From contig NVTY02000034.1 in the NCBI GenBank assembly GCA_002401765.2, positions 1 through 39,388 on the forward strand: 39,388 nucleotides of DNA, written 5' to 3'. The DNA comes from Thiotrichaceae bacterium. Lineage in GTDB: Bacteria; Pseudomonadota; Gammaproteobacteria; SZUA-140. Both the position numbers and the translations under genes were made by a program. Below the pieces are notes generated by a model that worked only from the letters and a program-made list of their open reading frames with translations, did not search any database and was not told the origin of the DNA. Below, one piece after another: positions 27,194 to 35,308 of the stretch; the first letter of the stretch is position 1; each line of letters starts with the position of its first letter.

Positions 27194-29908
27194 TCAGATT
27201 TGACTCTTTTCAATGTCGAGTGATACTAGATCAATCAGCGCCTTGTTATCCATCTCTGTAAGCAGTGTCTCGGCACCGCTTTTCAGTAGATCGGTGGCGA
27301 GGGCCTTTTTCTCATTGATCATCGCATCTATCTTCTCTTCTACTGTTCCCTGGCAGATGAACTTATGCACCAGCACATTTTTTTTCTGGCCGATGCGAAA
27401 GGCGCGGTCAGTGGCCTGATTTTCCACGGCCGGATTCCACCAGCGGTCAAAGTGGATCACGTGCGATGCCTGGGTCAGATTGAGGCCAGTGCCGCCTGCC
27501 TTGAGGGAGAGTACGAAAAAGGGTGGCCCTGCTTCATGCTGAAATTGTTCTACCCTTTTTTGTCGCTGTTTGAGCGGTGTGCCACCGTGCAATATCAGCC
27601 CCGGCTGGCCAAACTGTTGGGTTAGAAAGTCGGCCAGCGGCGCGGTCATTTCGCGGAACTGGGTAAAGATCAGCAGCTTCTCCTGACGTGAAGCGATCTC
27701 TTCACACAGTTCGGCCAGGCGCTGAAATTTTCCGCTTAGTTTAGGGTTGTATTCACCATCGCCGAGCAGTTGTGATGGGTGGTTACAGATTTGTTTGAAG
27801 CGCATCAAGTAGGCGAGCACCAGGCCGCGCCGCTTGATACCATCCTGGTTTTCAATCGCATTCGCCAGCTCGGTGACGGCGTGCTGATACTGCGCTGCTT
27901 GAATCTTACTCAGGCCGCAATAGGCGGAAAGTTCAGTCTTCTCCGGTAGGTCATCAATGATAGAACGATCTGTTTTCATGCGGCGCAGGATATAAGGGCT
28001 AACCAGATTGCGCAGCGGCGCATACTGGTCACTCTCGCGCTTGGCGAGTGATTTCACAAACGCCTTGAAGCGCCTGTTTGACCCCAGCAGGCCTGGATTA
28101 AGGAAGTCGAACAACGACCAGAGGTCGGTGAGGTTGTTCTCTATCGGCGTTCCCGTCAGGGCAATGCGTGAAGTCGCCTTGACCTGCTTGACCGCTTTAG
28201 TCTGCCGAGCGCTCGGGTTTTTGATCGCCTGGGCTTCGTCGAGTATCAGCAGTTGCCAGTGTTGTTGCAGTAACCAGCGTTGGCGCATGAGTGTGCCATA
28301 GGTAGTTAATACGACATCGATGTTATTGAGGGTGGCGGGGTCATCGGCCATCGCCACCATTGTCTGCTTGCTATGTTGGGAACCGTGTAGAAACAGGCAG
28401 CGTAACGAAGGGGCAAAGCGCGCCAGCTCTGCTTGCCAGTTGGCCAGCAGGGAGGCTGGCAATACCAGCAGTGCAGGGCGTTTACTGAGGCCTCTTTTTT
28501 CGACCAGTAGTAATGAGATTACCTGCATGGTTTTTCCTAGCCCCATGTCATCTGCCAGGCAGGCGCCCAGGCCGAGCTGGGAGAGTAGCCGCAACCAGTT
28601 AACCCCCGCCTGTTGATAAGGACGTAGCGTCGCTTTGAGCGCGCTGCCTGGGGTGGCTGCTTTTAGTTGGCCGGGTGAGCGCAGCGCTGCCAGCTGGGAC
28701 GCGAGCCACTTGCCGGGTTGAATAAATGACCACTCATGGTTCTCCTGTATCTCATCGTGAGCTAAGTCGGCGGGGGCGCCTGCCAGCAGGCGCATGCCTT
28801 CGGCAAAGGTGAGCCCGCCCACGCCAGCCCCTGCTTCGACAGCTTTCCAGTGATTCAGGGCCTCGTTCAGTTTCGCCTGATTTACCTCGACCCACTGGCC
28901 CTTTATAAAGGCGAGGCCATTGTCTACGGCCATCAGTTTTTTTAGCTCGGCCTTGCTGAGGGTTGTATCGCCCAGTGCGATGCTGAGTTTAAAGTCGAGC
29001 AGTGAATCGGCATTAAATTTTTTCTTTTTGCCCTCACCAATGGTGATGTTGACACGCGGGCGGCTGCGTTTTTTCCACCAGTCCGGCAGCCGCACGACGA
29101 TGCCGCATTGTTCGTACAGCGCCGCCTCTTTAAGAAACATATACGCCTCATTGGGTCGCCAGGCGAGTGGATGATAGAGATCACCCGTGTCTACCAATGC
29201 TTTGATCACTGAGCTTGATTCGGCGGCGAGCTGCACGGGCGATAGCAGGCGGATTAAGGCCTTTTTATTGTTGGTACCGGCGTACTCTTGCAGGGCTCGA
29301 TTGAGCGGTTGATAACGAAGGCGGCCCTGTGCGGAGAGTTCGGGGGCATAGGTCGCGATAAAGGCGAAGGGGTAGTCTGGGTCATTTTTGTTTTCTGCCA
29401 GATGAAAACAGACTCGTCCTACCTGGTGCCATCGTGGGGCTCTTTTTGCTAGCAGGTCGTCAAGGCCACCGATCTTCTGAATCGTTTCACAGACCCAGCT
29501 GTCTAGCAGGGTGCGGAGGTCTTGTAGTACCTCAGCCGAGAGATATTCAGCGCCTCGCATCGGCGGGGCACTGAGCAGTAGCGGCATGGTCTCAGTTGCG
29601 GTGAATGGTGTTATCGAATCAGGCGGGTTTGCGTCGGGCAGCAAGCAGCGTTCACTCATATACTGGCAGGCGAAACTACGCCAATAGTGTAATGATGGTG
29701 ATAGGTCGGCACCGCTCTTTAGGGCGGCGAGAAAAAATAGGCCTTCGCCTACATTGCGTGAAAACGCTTGCTCGATAGCCTCAAACCGATCCGCATTGCC
29801 GATCGAGTCATCGATTGTGGATGAAAAGCCATGCAAATGCCCCGCAGGCAAAAGACCAACATCAAAATGGCTCACTGCATGTTTCCAATCGGCAATCCCG
29901 CTAGCCAC
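27194..29908 (-). CDS. SNF2-family DNA translocase/helicase-like ATPase
   Basis: A 904-residue Swi2/Snf2 ATPase. An uncharacterised N-terminal region (1-420) precedes the two RecA lobes. Motif I is DDMGLGKT with K459; motif II is DEAQ at 557-560; motif III is LTGTPIEN at 584-591; motif VI is QATDRAFRIGQ near 840. Such proteins move along duplex DNA and remodel DNA-protein complexes; bacterial RapA acts on RNA polymerase, but the lobe architecture here is the SWIM-partnered type. Upstream gene of the two-gene operon with the SWIM protein. No nuclease or methylase genes adjoin, so a phage-defence role is possible but unsupported. Confidence 0.93.
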   Translation of the reverse strand: MASGIADWKHAVSHFDVGLLPAGHLHGFSSTIDDSIGNADRFEAIEQAFSRNVGEGLFFLAALKSGADLSPSLHYWRSFACQYMSERCLLPDANPPDSITPFTATETMPLLLSAPPMRGAEYLSAEVLQDLRTLLDSWVCETIQKIGGLDDLLAKRAPRWHQVGRVCFHLAENKNDPDYPFAFIATYAPELSAQGRLRYQPLNRALQEYAGTNNKKALIRLLSPVQLAAESSSVIKALVDTGDLYHPLAWRPNEAYMFLKEAALYEQCGIVVRLPDWWKKRSRPRVNITIGEGKKKKFNADSLLDFKLSIALGDTTLSKAELKKLMAVDNGLAFIKGQWVEVNQAKLNEALNHWKAVEAGAGVGGLTFAEGMRLLAGAPADLAHDEIQENHEWSFIQPGKWLASQLAALRSPGQLKAATPGSALKATLRPYQQAGVNWLRLLSQLGLGACLADDMGLGKTMQVISLLLVEKRGLSKRPALLVLPASLLANWQAELARFAPSLRCLFLHGSQHSKQTMVAMADDPATLNNIDVVLTTYGTLMRQRWLLQQHWQLLILDEAQAIKNPSARQTKAVKQVKATSRIALTGTPIENNLTDLWSLFDFLNPGLLGSNRRFKAFVKSLAKRESDQYAPLRNLVSPYILRRMKTDRSIIDDLPEKTELSAYCGLSKIQAAQYQHAVTELANAIENQDGIKRRGLVLAYLMRFKQICNHPSQLLGDGEYNPKLSGKFQRLAELCEEIASRQEKLLIFTQFREMTAPLADFLTQQFGQPGLILHGGTPLKQRQKRVEQFQHEAGPPFFVLSLKAGGTGLNLTQASHVIHFDRWWNPAVENQATDRAFRIGQKKNVLVHKFICQGTVEEKIDAMINEKKALATDLLKSGAETLLTEMDNKALIDLVSLDIEKSQI

Positions 29909-30590
29909 TCAACTTGCTGCTGGCCAGCGTTAGGTTCATTGCGGTGGCTTGCCCGCTCGCAATGATGCCGATAGGGGTGTCTTTGACTATTCTTGCAGAT
30001 GGAAAATTTAGTGGCTGGCATAAGGCTAGGATAATGGCGCTTGAGTCATGGCTCTGGAATATCACAATTTGCATGGATTATTGGTTAACTTTGTTAAAAA
30101 GTAAACTCAATTTCGTTGTATGAGTGTCTGGCCGTGATGGTAAGGTTATTGGCTGTTTTATCTTTCTGCTGCGCGGGCCAACAACTGTTGAAAGGGGGTG
30201 TCTTCCAGGGCCCGCAATAGAGGGTGGCCGCTTAGTTTTATTCTTCCTGATCACATACATTTCATCCTTAATCGGTGTTCCGCTTCAATAGAAGCCTGCA
30301 GCCACCGTCATAACCTGTCATACCAGCATACCCCGTCTCAATTTTTTTAAGCTTATCGATTCGACCTCATACCTTTATAGTAATATAAAAATACGGCTAT
30401 TAATGGATGTTTATTTGTGGCATGTTTGTGTTGTGGTATTGAAAGGCTGGTGCTTATTTGTGTGATGGTGTTGGCAGTGTTTAGTAGGGCTACGTCATTG
30501 AGGTCGGTTGTTATGGTAGTGGCTGGTTTCGGCCTGGAGCGGACATTGGATATAGATGGGGAAGAGCTAGTAAATTAGAATTGATAAAGA
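29909..30590. other. Intergenic region with no supported gene
   Basis: About 680 bases. Frames at 29914-30123 (+) and 30078-30260 (-) overlap each other, have no good ribosome site and match no family I know. GCGGGCC near 30173 and GGGCCCGC near 30208 could form a weak hairpin. Composition turns AT-rich toward the right end, where the 28-bp repeat begins. Confidence 0.4.
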
Positions 30591-30618
30591 TAAAGAGTCA
30601 ATATGATACTTGACCCCT
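30591..30618 (+). repeat. 28-bp perfect direct repeat, copy 2
   Basis: Identical to 24740-24767 and in the same orientation, but here with no transposase remnant beside it. It may be a solo end of the RAYT-type element. It marks the left border of the AT-rich segment. Confidence 0.93.
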
Positions 30619-30644
30619 TTTCTCCTGTCCGCTGGCGCTATTTA

Positions 30645-31319
30645 TTATGGTCTGAATGCATTTTTTAGCCTATCAAATTGTATTGCTTCTGATATTTCAT
30701 TTGAGAATTTATCATTACTCAGTTTTGCCAGCAGTTTAAAAGCCGCTTGATAGCTAACTGGGCCGCCGTTTGAAGTGATAACTTTGCTATCAACAACTAC
30801 ATTTTTATCAAACTGAACCTTGATTTTTGGATACGACTTTAAAAGACCACTTTCTCCTCCAGACCATGTTGTTGCTTTTTTTCCATCAAGCACACCAGCC
30901 TCAGCAAGCAAGAAGGCTCCTGAACAGTTACTTGCCATCCAGGATGCTGATTGGCTTTGTTTTTTTATATATTCAATGAGGTCTTTATTCTTCAATAAGT
31001 CATCGATTTTATATGCACTGGGTACAATTAATACATCAAGTTTGATATCGTCATAGATGGTTATGTCAGCGATTATTCTAAGCCCTTCTTCAGACAAAAC
31101 TTCCTTTCTCTTGGTTGCAGAAATGACCATTACTTCGTACGAGGAGAACCACGATTTTTTCGTTGCCGCGCCAAAAACCTCTATAGGTGCAGTTACATCG
31201 CTTGTCAAAAAATCATCGAAAACAAGAATACCTATTTTGGATGTGGCTGAATGAGCAACATTACTAACAAATAACAATGCTCCAACAAACGCGATGATCA
31301 ATCTTTTTTTCTTATTCAT
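30645..31319 (-). CDS. Exported DJ-1/PfpI family protein
   Basis: A 224-residue protein with a signal peptide (1-25: lysine-rich start, hydrophobic LIIAFVGALLFV, cleavage near AHSA) and a DJ-1/PfpI (class I glutamine amidotransferase-like) domain from residue 27. The nucleophile elbow is ASNCSGAF with C132; E47 (APIEVFG) is the partner glutamate. It resembles the ligand-sensing DJ-1 domain of AraC-type regulators but has no DNA-binding part and is exported. ATG 31319 is chosen since GGAGG lies 5 bases upstream; an earlier in-frame ATG (31334) would place that site inside the gene. AT-rich. Role unknown; glyoxalase/deglycase or chaperone activities occur in the family. Confidence 0.82.
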   Translation of the reverse strand: MNKKKRLIIAFVGALLFVSNVAHSATSKIGILVFDDFLTSDVTAPIEVFGAATKKSWFSSYEVMVISATKRKEVLSEEGLRIIADITIYDDIKLDVLIVPSAYKIDDLLKNKDLIEYIKKQSQSASWMASNCSGAFLLAEAGVLDGKKATTWSGGESGLLKSYPKIKVQFDKNVVVDSKVITSNGGPVSYQAAFKLLAKLSNDKFSNEISEAIQFDRLKNAFRP

Positions 31320-32046
31320 ATAAACCTCCACCATTGATTACAATTTAAATGCTTAATAAATACTTGAAATAACACCAATGCCATATTTTCATCATTCAAA
31401 AACCTTGATAAGTAACCTTTCCTTTTCCAGGACTGTTCAAAATGTAGTTTTTTTGAGTCAGGTGAGTAAGCATCTTTGACTTCATTAAGGCTTAAGAGTT
31501 TATTTTTTCATGTAATTATTTTGGGGTCTCTCACCTCACTGAAAATTATCGGTTCTAAATCATTAATGTATGTTAAGAATTGAAACATGGGAGAAAAACT
31601 TATATCCACCAGTGAAATACGCTTGCCATTGAAAAATGGGGCCTTCAATATTTTCTCTATTTGATCAAATTTAATATGTAAATCTTCCATTGACTGATAA
31701 AATTCTTCTCTTTCATTTTTTACAGTTATATAAAATGAATCCCATAGGCAAGAATTTCCGAATTCTATCCAGCTTCTATTCATTGCGCGTAAAACTGGGT
31801 CATTGGGATGAAGTTTATTCGAATAGGCTTCTTCTAAATATTCACATATTACTGATGATTCAAATATTATATGTTTGCCTACTTGTAGTATGGGCACTTT
31901 TTTTAAAGGTGACATGTTCAAAAACCATTCTGGTGGCTTTGCTAAGTCCACGTATTCTATTTCGTATTCAATACCTTTGAATCTTAATGTTACCTCAGCT
32001 TTTTTACGAACGGGCATAGCTTAAAGCTAATCAGCTTAAGGTTCAT
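31316..32046 (-). pseudogene. Glutathione S-transferase-like gene, broken by a frameshift and an in-frame stop
   Basis: The longest frame (31508-32017) starts inside the thioredoxin-like domain (KKAEVTLRFKGIEYEIEYVD, later PLKKVPIL and ESSVICEYLEE). Upstream, in another frame, ATG 32046 with GGAG 9 bases before it encodes MNLKLISFKLCPFVKK, the expected GST N terminus with the catalytic-type LCPF motif. The frames meet in a run of six T (32000-32005); seven would restore the gene. After the TGA at 31508-31510 the same frame continues (KNKLLSLNEVKDAYSPDSKK) to a stop at 31316-31318 that overlaps the start of the DJ-1 gene. Two lesions suggest decay rather than only a sequencing error. Confidence 0.85.
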
Positions 32047-32121
32047 AATATTTTTCTCCAAAAATCACCTCGCGCATATTTCCAATATATAAAAAACTAT
32101 AATAATGATGTCATCAAGGTT

Positions 32122-32389
32122 CTGAATTATAGCCTTGATTTTCGCCAAAAAATATTTGCCTATAAAACGAAAAAGGGTTTGACGTTTGAGCAAACAAATG
32201 AGCATTATTGATATAGGTATCAGCACCTTGTCTCGTTGGCAATGTCGTCTGAAACCGTCTGAGAGGCGAAACAAACTTACAACAAAAATCGATATGGATC
32301 AACTGTTGGAAGGTGTGAAGGCCAGAGCCGATGATTATCAATGGGAAAGAGCCGAGCGTTTTGGTGTGACGCAACGTGCAATCGGTTTG
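32122..32389 (+). pseudogene. IS630-family transposase N-terminal fragment (frameshifted)
   Basis: The plus strand reads NYSLDFRQKIFAYKTKKGLT, then after a one-base shift near 32197 DIGISTLSRWQCRLKPSERR and DDYQWERAERFGVTQRAIGL. This is the helix-turn-helix half of IS630/Tc1-type transposases. The DDE half is missing: homology ends at about 32389, exactly where an IS110-type sequence begins on the other strand. Clear remnant. Confidence 0.82.
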
Positions 32390-32449
32390 GACACAAACCT
32401 GAACAACTTCTTTCGCCAAATCAACGCCAACCATCGTATTCTTCATCAT
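32384..32449 (-). pseudogene. IS110-family transposase N-terminal fragment
   Basis: The minus strand from ATG 32449 (or ATG 32446) encodes MKNTMVGVDLAKEVVQVCVQ, the standard start of IS110/IS1111 (DEDD) transposases, including the first catalytic Asp in GVDLAK. The similarity ends after about 22 codons at the junction with the IS630 fragment. Confidence 0.72.
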
Positions 32450-32522
32450 TTGGACTCTCTCATAATATTTTTGCGTGGTAACATTAATGTTACCTTGTAT
32501 TTTAGGGGGTGGGGGAGTCCAA
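32450..32522. repeat. Inverted repeats upstream of the IS110 fragment
   Basis: TTGGACTC (32450-32457) and GAGTCCAA (32515-32522) are exact inverses. Between them lies the 16-bp perfect palindrome GTAACATTAATGTTAC (32478-32493). Together they could be the non-coding end of the IS110-type element, whose upstream region is known to be structured (bridge RNA in IS110). This is inference from position. Confidence 0.55.
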
Positions 32523-32552
32523 TTATCTACTCAGTCCTCACATGCTAAGTAT

Positions 32553-32717
32553 CTATTTTTTGGTCAGGGAAAGCGTCAGAGAAGTACCTTCAAACGCATC
32601 GCTCAATGCATTGAAGGCATTGAGCTCCTGTTTTTTCACCGTAGAGATATAGCCCGGATGCGGTGAAAATACTTTCGCGCCCTGATCGGAGCGAAAGTAA
32701 TCTGATATATTTTTTTG
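32553..32717 (-). pseudogene. C-terminal fragment of an unidentified protein
   Basis: The minus strand is open for 54 codons without a start codon and ends at TAG 32553-32555. The reading (DYFRSDQGAKVFSPHPGYIS, then ELNAFNALSDAF) has protein-like composition. It lies among transposase fragments and is probably another one, but I do not recognise the family. Confidence 0.4.
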
Positions 32718-32751
32718 CTAAGTAAGATTAAGCTGCCCATTGATTGTTTCG

Positions 32752-32765
32752 GTATACTAGTATAC
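32752..32765. promoter_or_regulatory. Palindrome GTATACTAGTATAC, candidate PadR operator
   Basis: A perfect 14-bp palindrome ending 9 bases before the PadR-family start codon. PadR regulators often repress their own promoter through such AT-rich palindromes. Related GTATAG sequences recur at about 33366-33387 in front of the desaturase gene. Confidence 0.5.
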
Positions 32766-32774
32766 ATTATACCG

Positions 32775-33335
32775 ATGAAGTCGAAAATAAAAATGTCCGT
32801 TGTTGATCTTGTGATATTAGGTTTTTTATTAAATGAACCGAGAAATGCTTATGCGCTTGCCCAATTAGTAGAGAAAAGAAACCTTAGTCGCTTATTAAAA
32901 ATTAGTCGTCCAGTAGTTTACAAAAGTTGCCGTAGACTAAACGAGGCTAAACTCTTAAAAAGTAAAACCATACGCGACAGTGAAGCACCAGAAAGGGTGA
33001 TTTATTCAGTAAATTCCCAGGGTAAAAAACATTTTTACAAGTTAATGGAATATTACTCTTCTAGAATAAGCTCTTTTCATTTTGAATCAAATTCTTTTAT
33101 CTGGAATTTGTATCATTGTGAATATAAAGAAGGTTTAAAAATGTTAAAAAACCTTCAAATGGAACTTACTTCGCTATTAACAGGGATGAAAACACATGAA
33201 AAAGAAGATGCTGTTGCCAATGCTAACTTTTGTGTTCGTATGGTGGTAAAACAATATCGAATGATACTTGCTACGAAGGTCTGCTGGATTAACGAAGTGA
33301 TTGAAGAGTACATTAAACAGGGCGGGACACAATAG
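32775..33335 (+). CDS. PadR-family transcriptional regulator
   Basis: A 186-residue regulator. Residues about 7-90 form a PadR winged helix (SVVDLVILGFLLNEPRNAYA, then ISRPVVYKSCRRLNEAKLL and RVIYSVNSQGK). The rest is a helical dimerisation domain (about 95-180) of the Vir/AphA-like C-terminal type. ATG 32775 is preferred because the PadR fold begins there; the frame also opens upstream but would include the palindrome. It lies 70 bases before the desaturase gene on the same strand and probably controls it. Strongly AT-rich compared with the housekeeping genes, consistent with acquisition. Confidence 0.82.
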   Translation: MKSKIKMSVVDLVILGFLLNEPRNAYALAQLVEKRNLSRLLKISRPVVYKSCRRLNEAKLLKSKTIRDSEAPERVIYSVNSQGKKHFYKLMEYYSSRISSFHFESNSFIWNLYHCEYKEGLKMLKNLQMELTSLLTGMKTHEKEDAVANANFCVRMVVKQYRMILATKVCWINEVIEEYIKQGGTQ

Positions 33336-33405
33336 TAGTTAAAAAATTTACATCAATACTATTCCGTATAGTAGTCTTTTGTATAGTAATAAATATCGGA
33401 GGAAA

Positions 33406-34314
33406 ATGGAAGTGAAAAAATTAATTAGTTGTGCCTTATACCCCATATTATTAATTAGTGTTTTTGCCAGTTTTTATTTTGCTGGTCATTTTAACTGGGA
33501 TTTGGCAATTGTACTTGCAGTGATGTCCGGTATAAGGTTCTGGATGTGTTTAGCCATTGAATTTCTCTATCCCTGTAAAGAAAACTGGAAAATGACCTGG
33601 AAATCATTTCGACGTGATCTTAAATGGATGGCAACTAATCTGGTTACAATTGGGTTAATAAAACTTGCAATGATGATGCTAGCGATTGATCTAAGTCGAT
33701 ACAATACAGGGCTAATAGCCGGGCTGCCATTATTGCTTGAGGTCATGATTTGTTTGCTGGTGTATGAGTTTTTTCAATACTGGTATCACCGTTATAGTCA
33801 TGAAGGAAGGGGTCAATTAGGTGCTTGGTTCTGGCGTGTGCATGTCGCTCACCATTTACCTGACAAAGTTTATATTTTAATGCACGTGGTATTTCACCCA
33901 ATAAACATGATATTGAGCCTAATAATTATTCAGGGAACGCTCGTTTTATCTGGCATCACAGCAGAGTCTATATTCTTATTTAATGCCCTAATGGCTTTGC
34001 AAGGTTTTATCTCTCATTATAATGTTGCTATCAAAGCAGGTTTTTTGAATTATATTTTTATTGGTACAGAGTTGCACCGATATCATCACAGCGCCGAAAT
34101 GGTTGAGGCTAAAAATTATGGTTCGGTAATTAGTTTTTGGGATATTGTGTTTGGTACTTTTAATTACAAACCAGACTCAGTGCCTCACCGACTGGGCGTA
34201 AATAATATTGATATTTATCCCAAAAGTGATGAGTTATTAAAAGTTTTAAAATTACCTTTTGTTAACACGCCAACCAAACCATCAGTGTTGGCTTCTGAAT
34301 CCAATCAAGCGTAA
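33406..34314 (+). CDS. Sterol desaturase / fatty acid hydroxylase family membrane di-iron enzyme
   Basis: A 302-residue membrane protein with several hydrophobic helices and the histidine clusters of the fatty acid hydroxylase superfamily: H128-x3-H132 (HRYSH), H146-x2-H149-H150 (HVAHH) and H224-x2-H227-H228 (HRYHH). These bind two iron ions that hydroxylate or desaturate lipid chains with oxygen. GGAGG at 33398-33402 precedes ATG 33406 closely; GTG 33412 has better spacing and is possible. Paired with a PadR regulator, in an AT-rich segment between IS remnants. Substrate unknown: sterol, carotenoid, ornithine lipid or fatty acid. Confidence 0.87.
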   Translation: MEVKKLISCALYPILLISVFASFYFAGHFNWDLAIVLAVMSGIRFWMCLAIEFLYPCKENWKMTWKSFRRDLKWMATNLVTIGLIKLAMMMLAIDLSRYNTGLIAGLPLLLEVMICLLVYEFFQYWYHRYSHEGRGQLGAWFWRVHVAHHLPDKVYILMHVVFHPINMILSLIIIQGTLVLSGITAESIFLFNALMALQGFISHYNVAIKAGFLNYIFIGTELHRYHHSAEMVEAKNYGSVISFWDIVFGTFNYKPDSVPHRLGVNNIDIYPKSDELLKVLKLPFVNTPTKPSVLASESNQA

Positions 34315-34407
34315 AGGAAAATACGATGTGGCATAGAATCATGAAGTGGCCTCCTTCAACGGGACAACTTGAGGAAAAGTTAAGCGCTAACATGGTGTCA
34401 ATCAAGC

Positions 34408-34881
34408 TCAGGCAGCTTGTGAAATAGTTCGATATTGATAGTAAACCTCATCTGGGGTTAGGTTATCAAGCCCTTGATGAAATCGTTCTCGGTTATACCA
34501 CTCAAACCAGTGGATTAAACTTTGCTTTACCTCCTTTAAATTATTGAACGCTCGGGTGTATAGGTGCTCATACTTGGCCGTTCGCCAGAGTATTCATCAT
34601 GGTGGCTGCTTTCTTCCGACCAACAGCTAGCCTCTGACGGCGGAACCCAGTCGAATAACTGCGGCTACCGTATTGCGGGGTTTTCAGATACTGCTCGTCC
34701 ATCAGGCGTAACAAGCTTAATTCGTCATCATTCACTGGCTGCGGCGGATAGTAGTAAGTCGAACGTGGCAGGCTCAGCAGCGCGCACTGACGGCTCTTAC
34801 TCCGGCTTTAAGGGGGCTCAATCATCTGCTTTCGGACATCAAGACTTAATGATTGAGCTTTCGTACTAAAAAATCACATTC
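34408..34881 (-). pseudogene. IS3 orfB remnant, catalytic core deleted
   Basis: Two pieces of the IS3 transposase orfB are readable. The 5' piece has SRQCALLSLPRSTYYYPPQP and LLRLMDEQYLKTPQYGSRSY, with an in-frame stop near its beginning. It ends near 34575 and is followed in another frame by the 3' piece YEHLYTRAFNNLKEVKQSL, FEWYNRERFHQGLDNLTPDE, ending at TGA 34408-34410. The DDE region between them is missing, so this copy cannot move by itself. Confidence 0.82.
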
Positions 34882-35124
34882 CACCGTCAGCTGCCCAATG
34901 ACGTGATGTAAATCATCAACGTCGCCATTCTCCTTTTTACTGCTATGGCCTCTGGAAAAAAGATCGGCGGCTTGCTCGGTGAGTTGTTTTTTCCAGGTAT
35001 TGATCTGGCTCGGGTGTAGTCCATGCCGTGCAGCCAGTTGCGGGACGGTTTCATCCCCTCGAACGGCTGCCAGGGCCACTTTTGCTTTGAACTCATTGGA
35101 ATGCTGTTTACGTTTCTTGCTCAT
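34846..35124 (-). CDS. IS3-family transposase OrfA
   Basis: A 92-residue protein with the HTH_Tnp_1 fold: SNEFKAKVALAAVRGDETV, QLAARHGLHPSQINTWKKQL, then a leucine-rich C terminus (IGQLTVECDFLVRKL). OrfA binds the IS ends. The frame is complete, but the partner orfB is deleted. It starts inside the right terminal region of the element. Confidence 0.87.
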   Translation of the reverse strand: MSKKRKQHSNEFKAKVALAAVRGDETVPQLAARHGLHPSQINTWKKQLTEQAADLFSRGHSSKKENGDVDDLHHVIGQLTVECDFLVRKLNH

Positions 35125-35308
35125 GATTATGATGCTCTTTAATTTGTATGTCAGAGCCTAACAACCTGTCCAGATTTAGGGTACCACTTCAATGGTGCGT
35201 GGTACGATATTGAACAACGAAGTCGGTGATTGGATAAACTCGGATTACTTGCCAGAACTGTCAGTGAAGTTTAAGGTGGCGGTGGTACATGAGAATGATT
35301 CTTGTTGA

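Larger units (their letters stand above)
34342..35191 (-). mobile_element. Internally deleted IS3-family insertion sequence
   Basis: Imperfect terminal inverted repeats: left end TGAAGTGGCCTCC (from 34342), right end (minus strand from 35191) TGAAGTGGTACCC, both continuing to a shared GGACA. The 850-base element has an intact-looking orfA and an orfB lacking its middle. Intact IS3-group elements are about 1.2-1.3 kb, so several hundred bases are lost. Flanking bases (TCA left, ATG right) give no target duplication. Confidence 0.85.

Noticed and set aside
27194..29908. SNF2-SWIM operon as part of a phage-defence island
   Set aside because: No nuclease, methylase or other defence gene adjoins; kept as an ordinary SNF2-SWIM operon.
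29914..30123. 69-codon frame after the SNF2 gene start
   Set aside because: Overlaps another frame, no conserved features and no convincing start site.
34564..34869. 101-codon plus-strand frame in the IS3 element
   Set aside because: Shadow of the orfB remnant, which reads as a transposase on the minus strand.
34338..35194. 3-bp target duplication around the IS3 remnant
   Set aside because: Left flank TCA and right flank ATG do not match.
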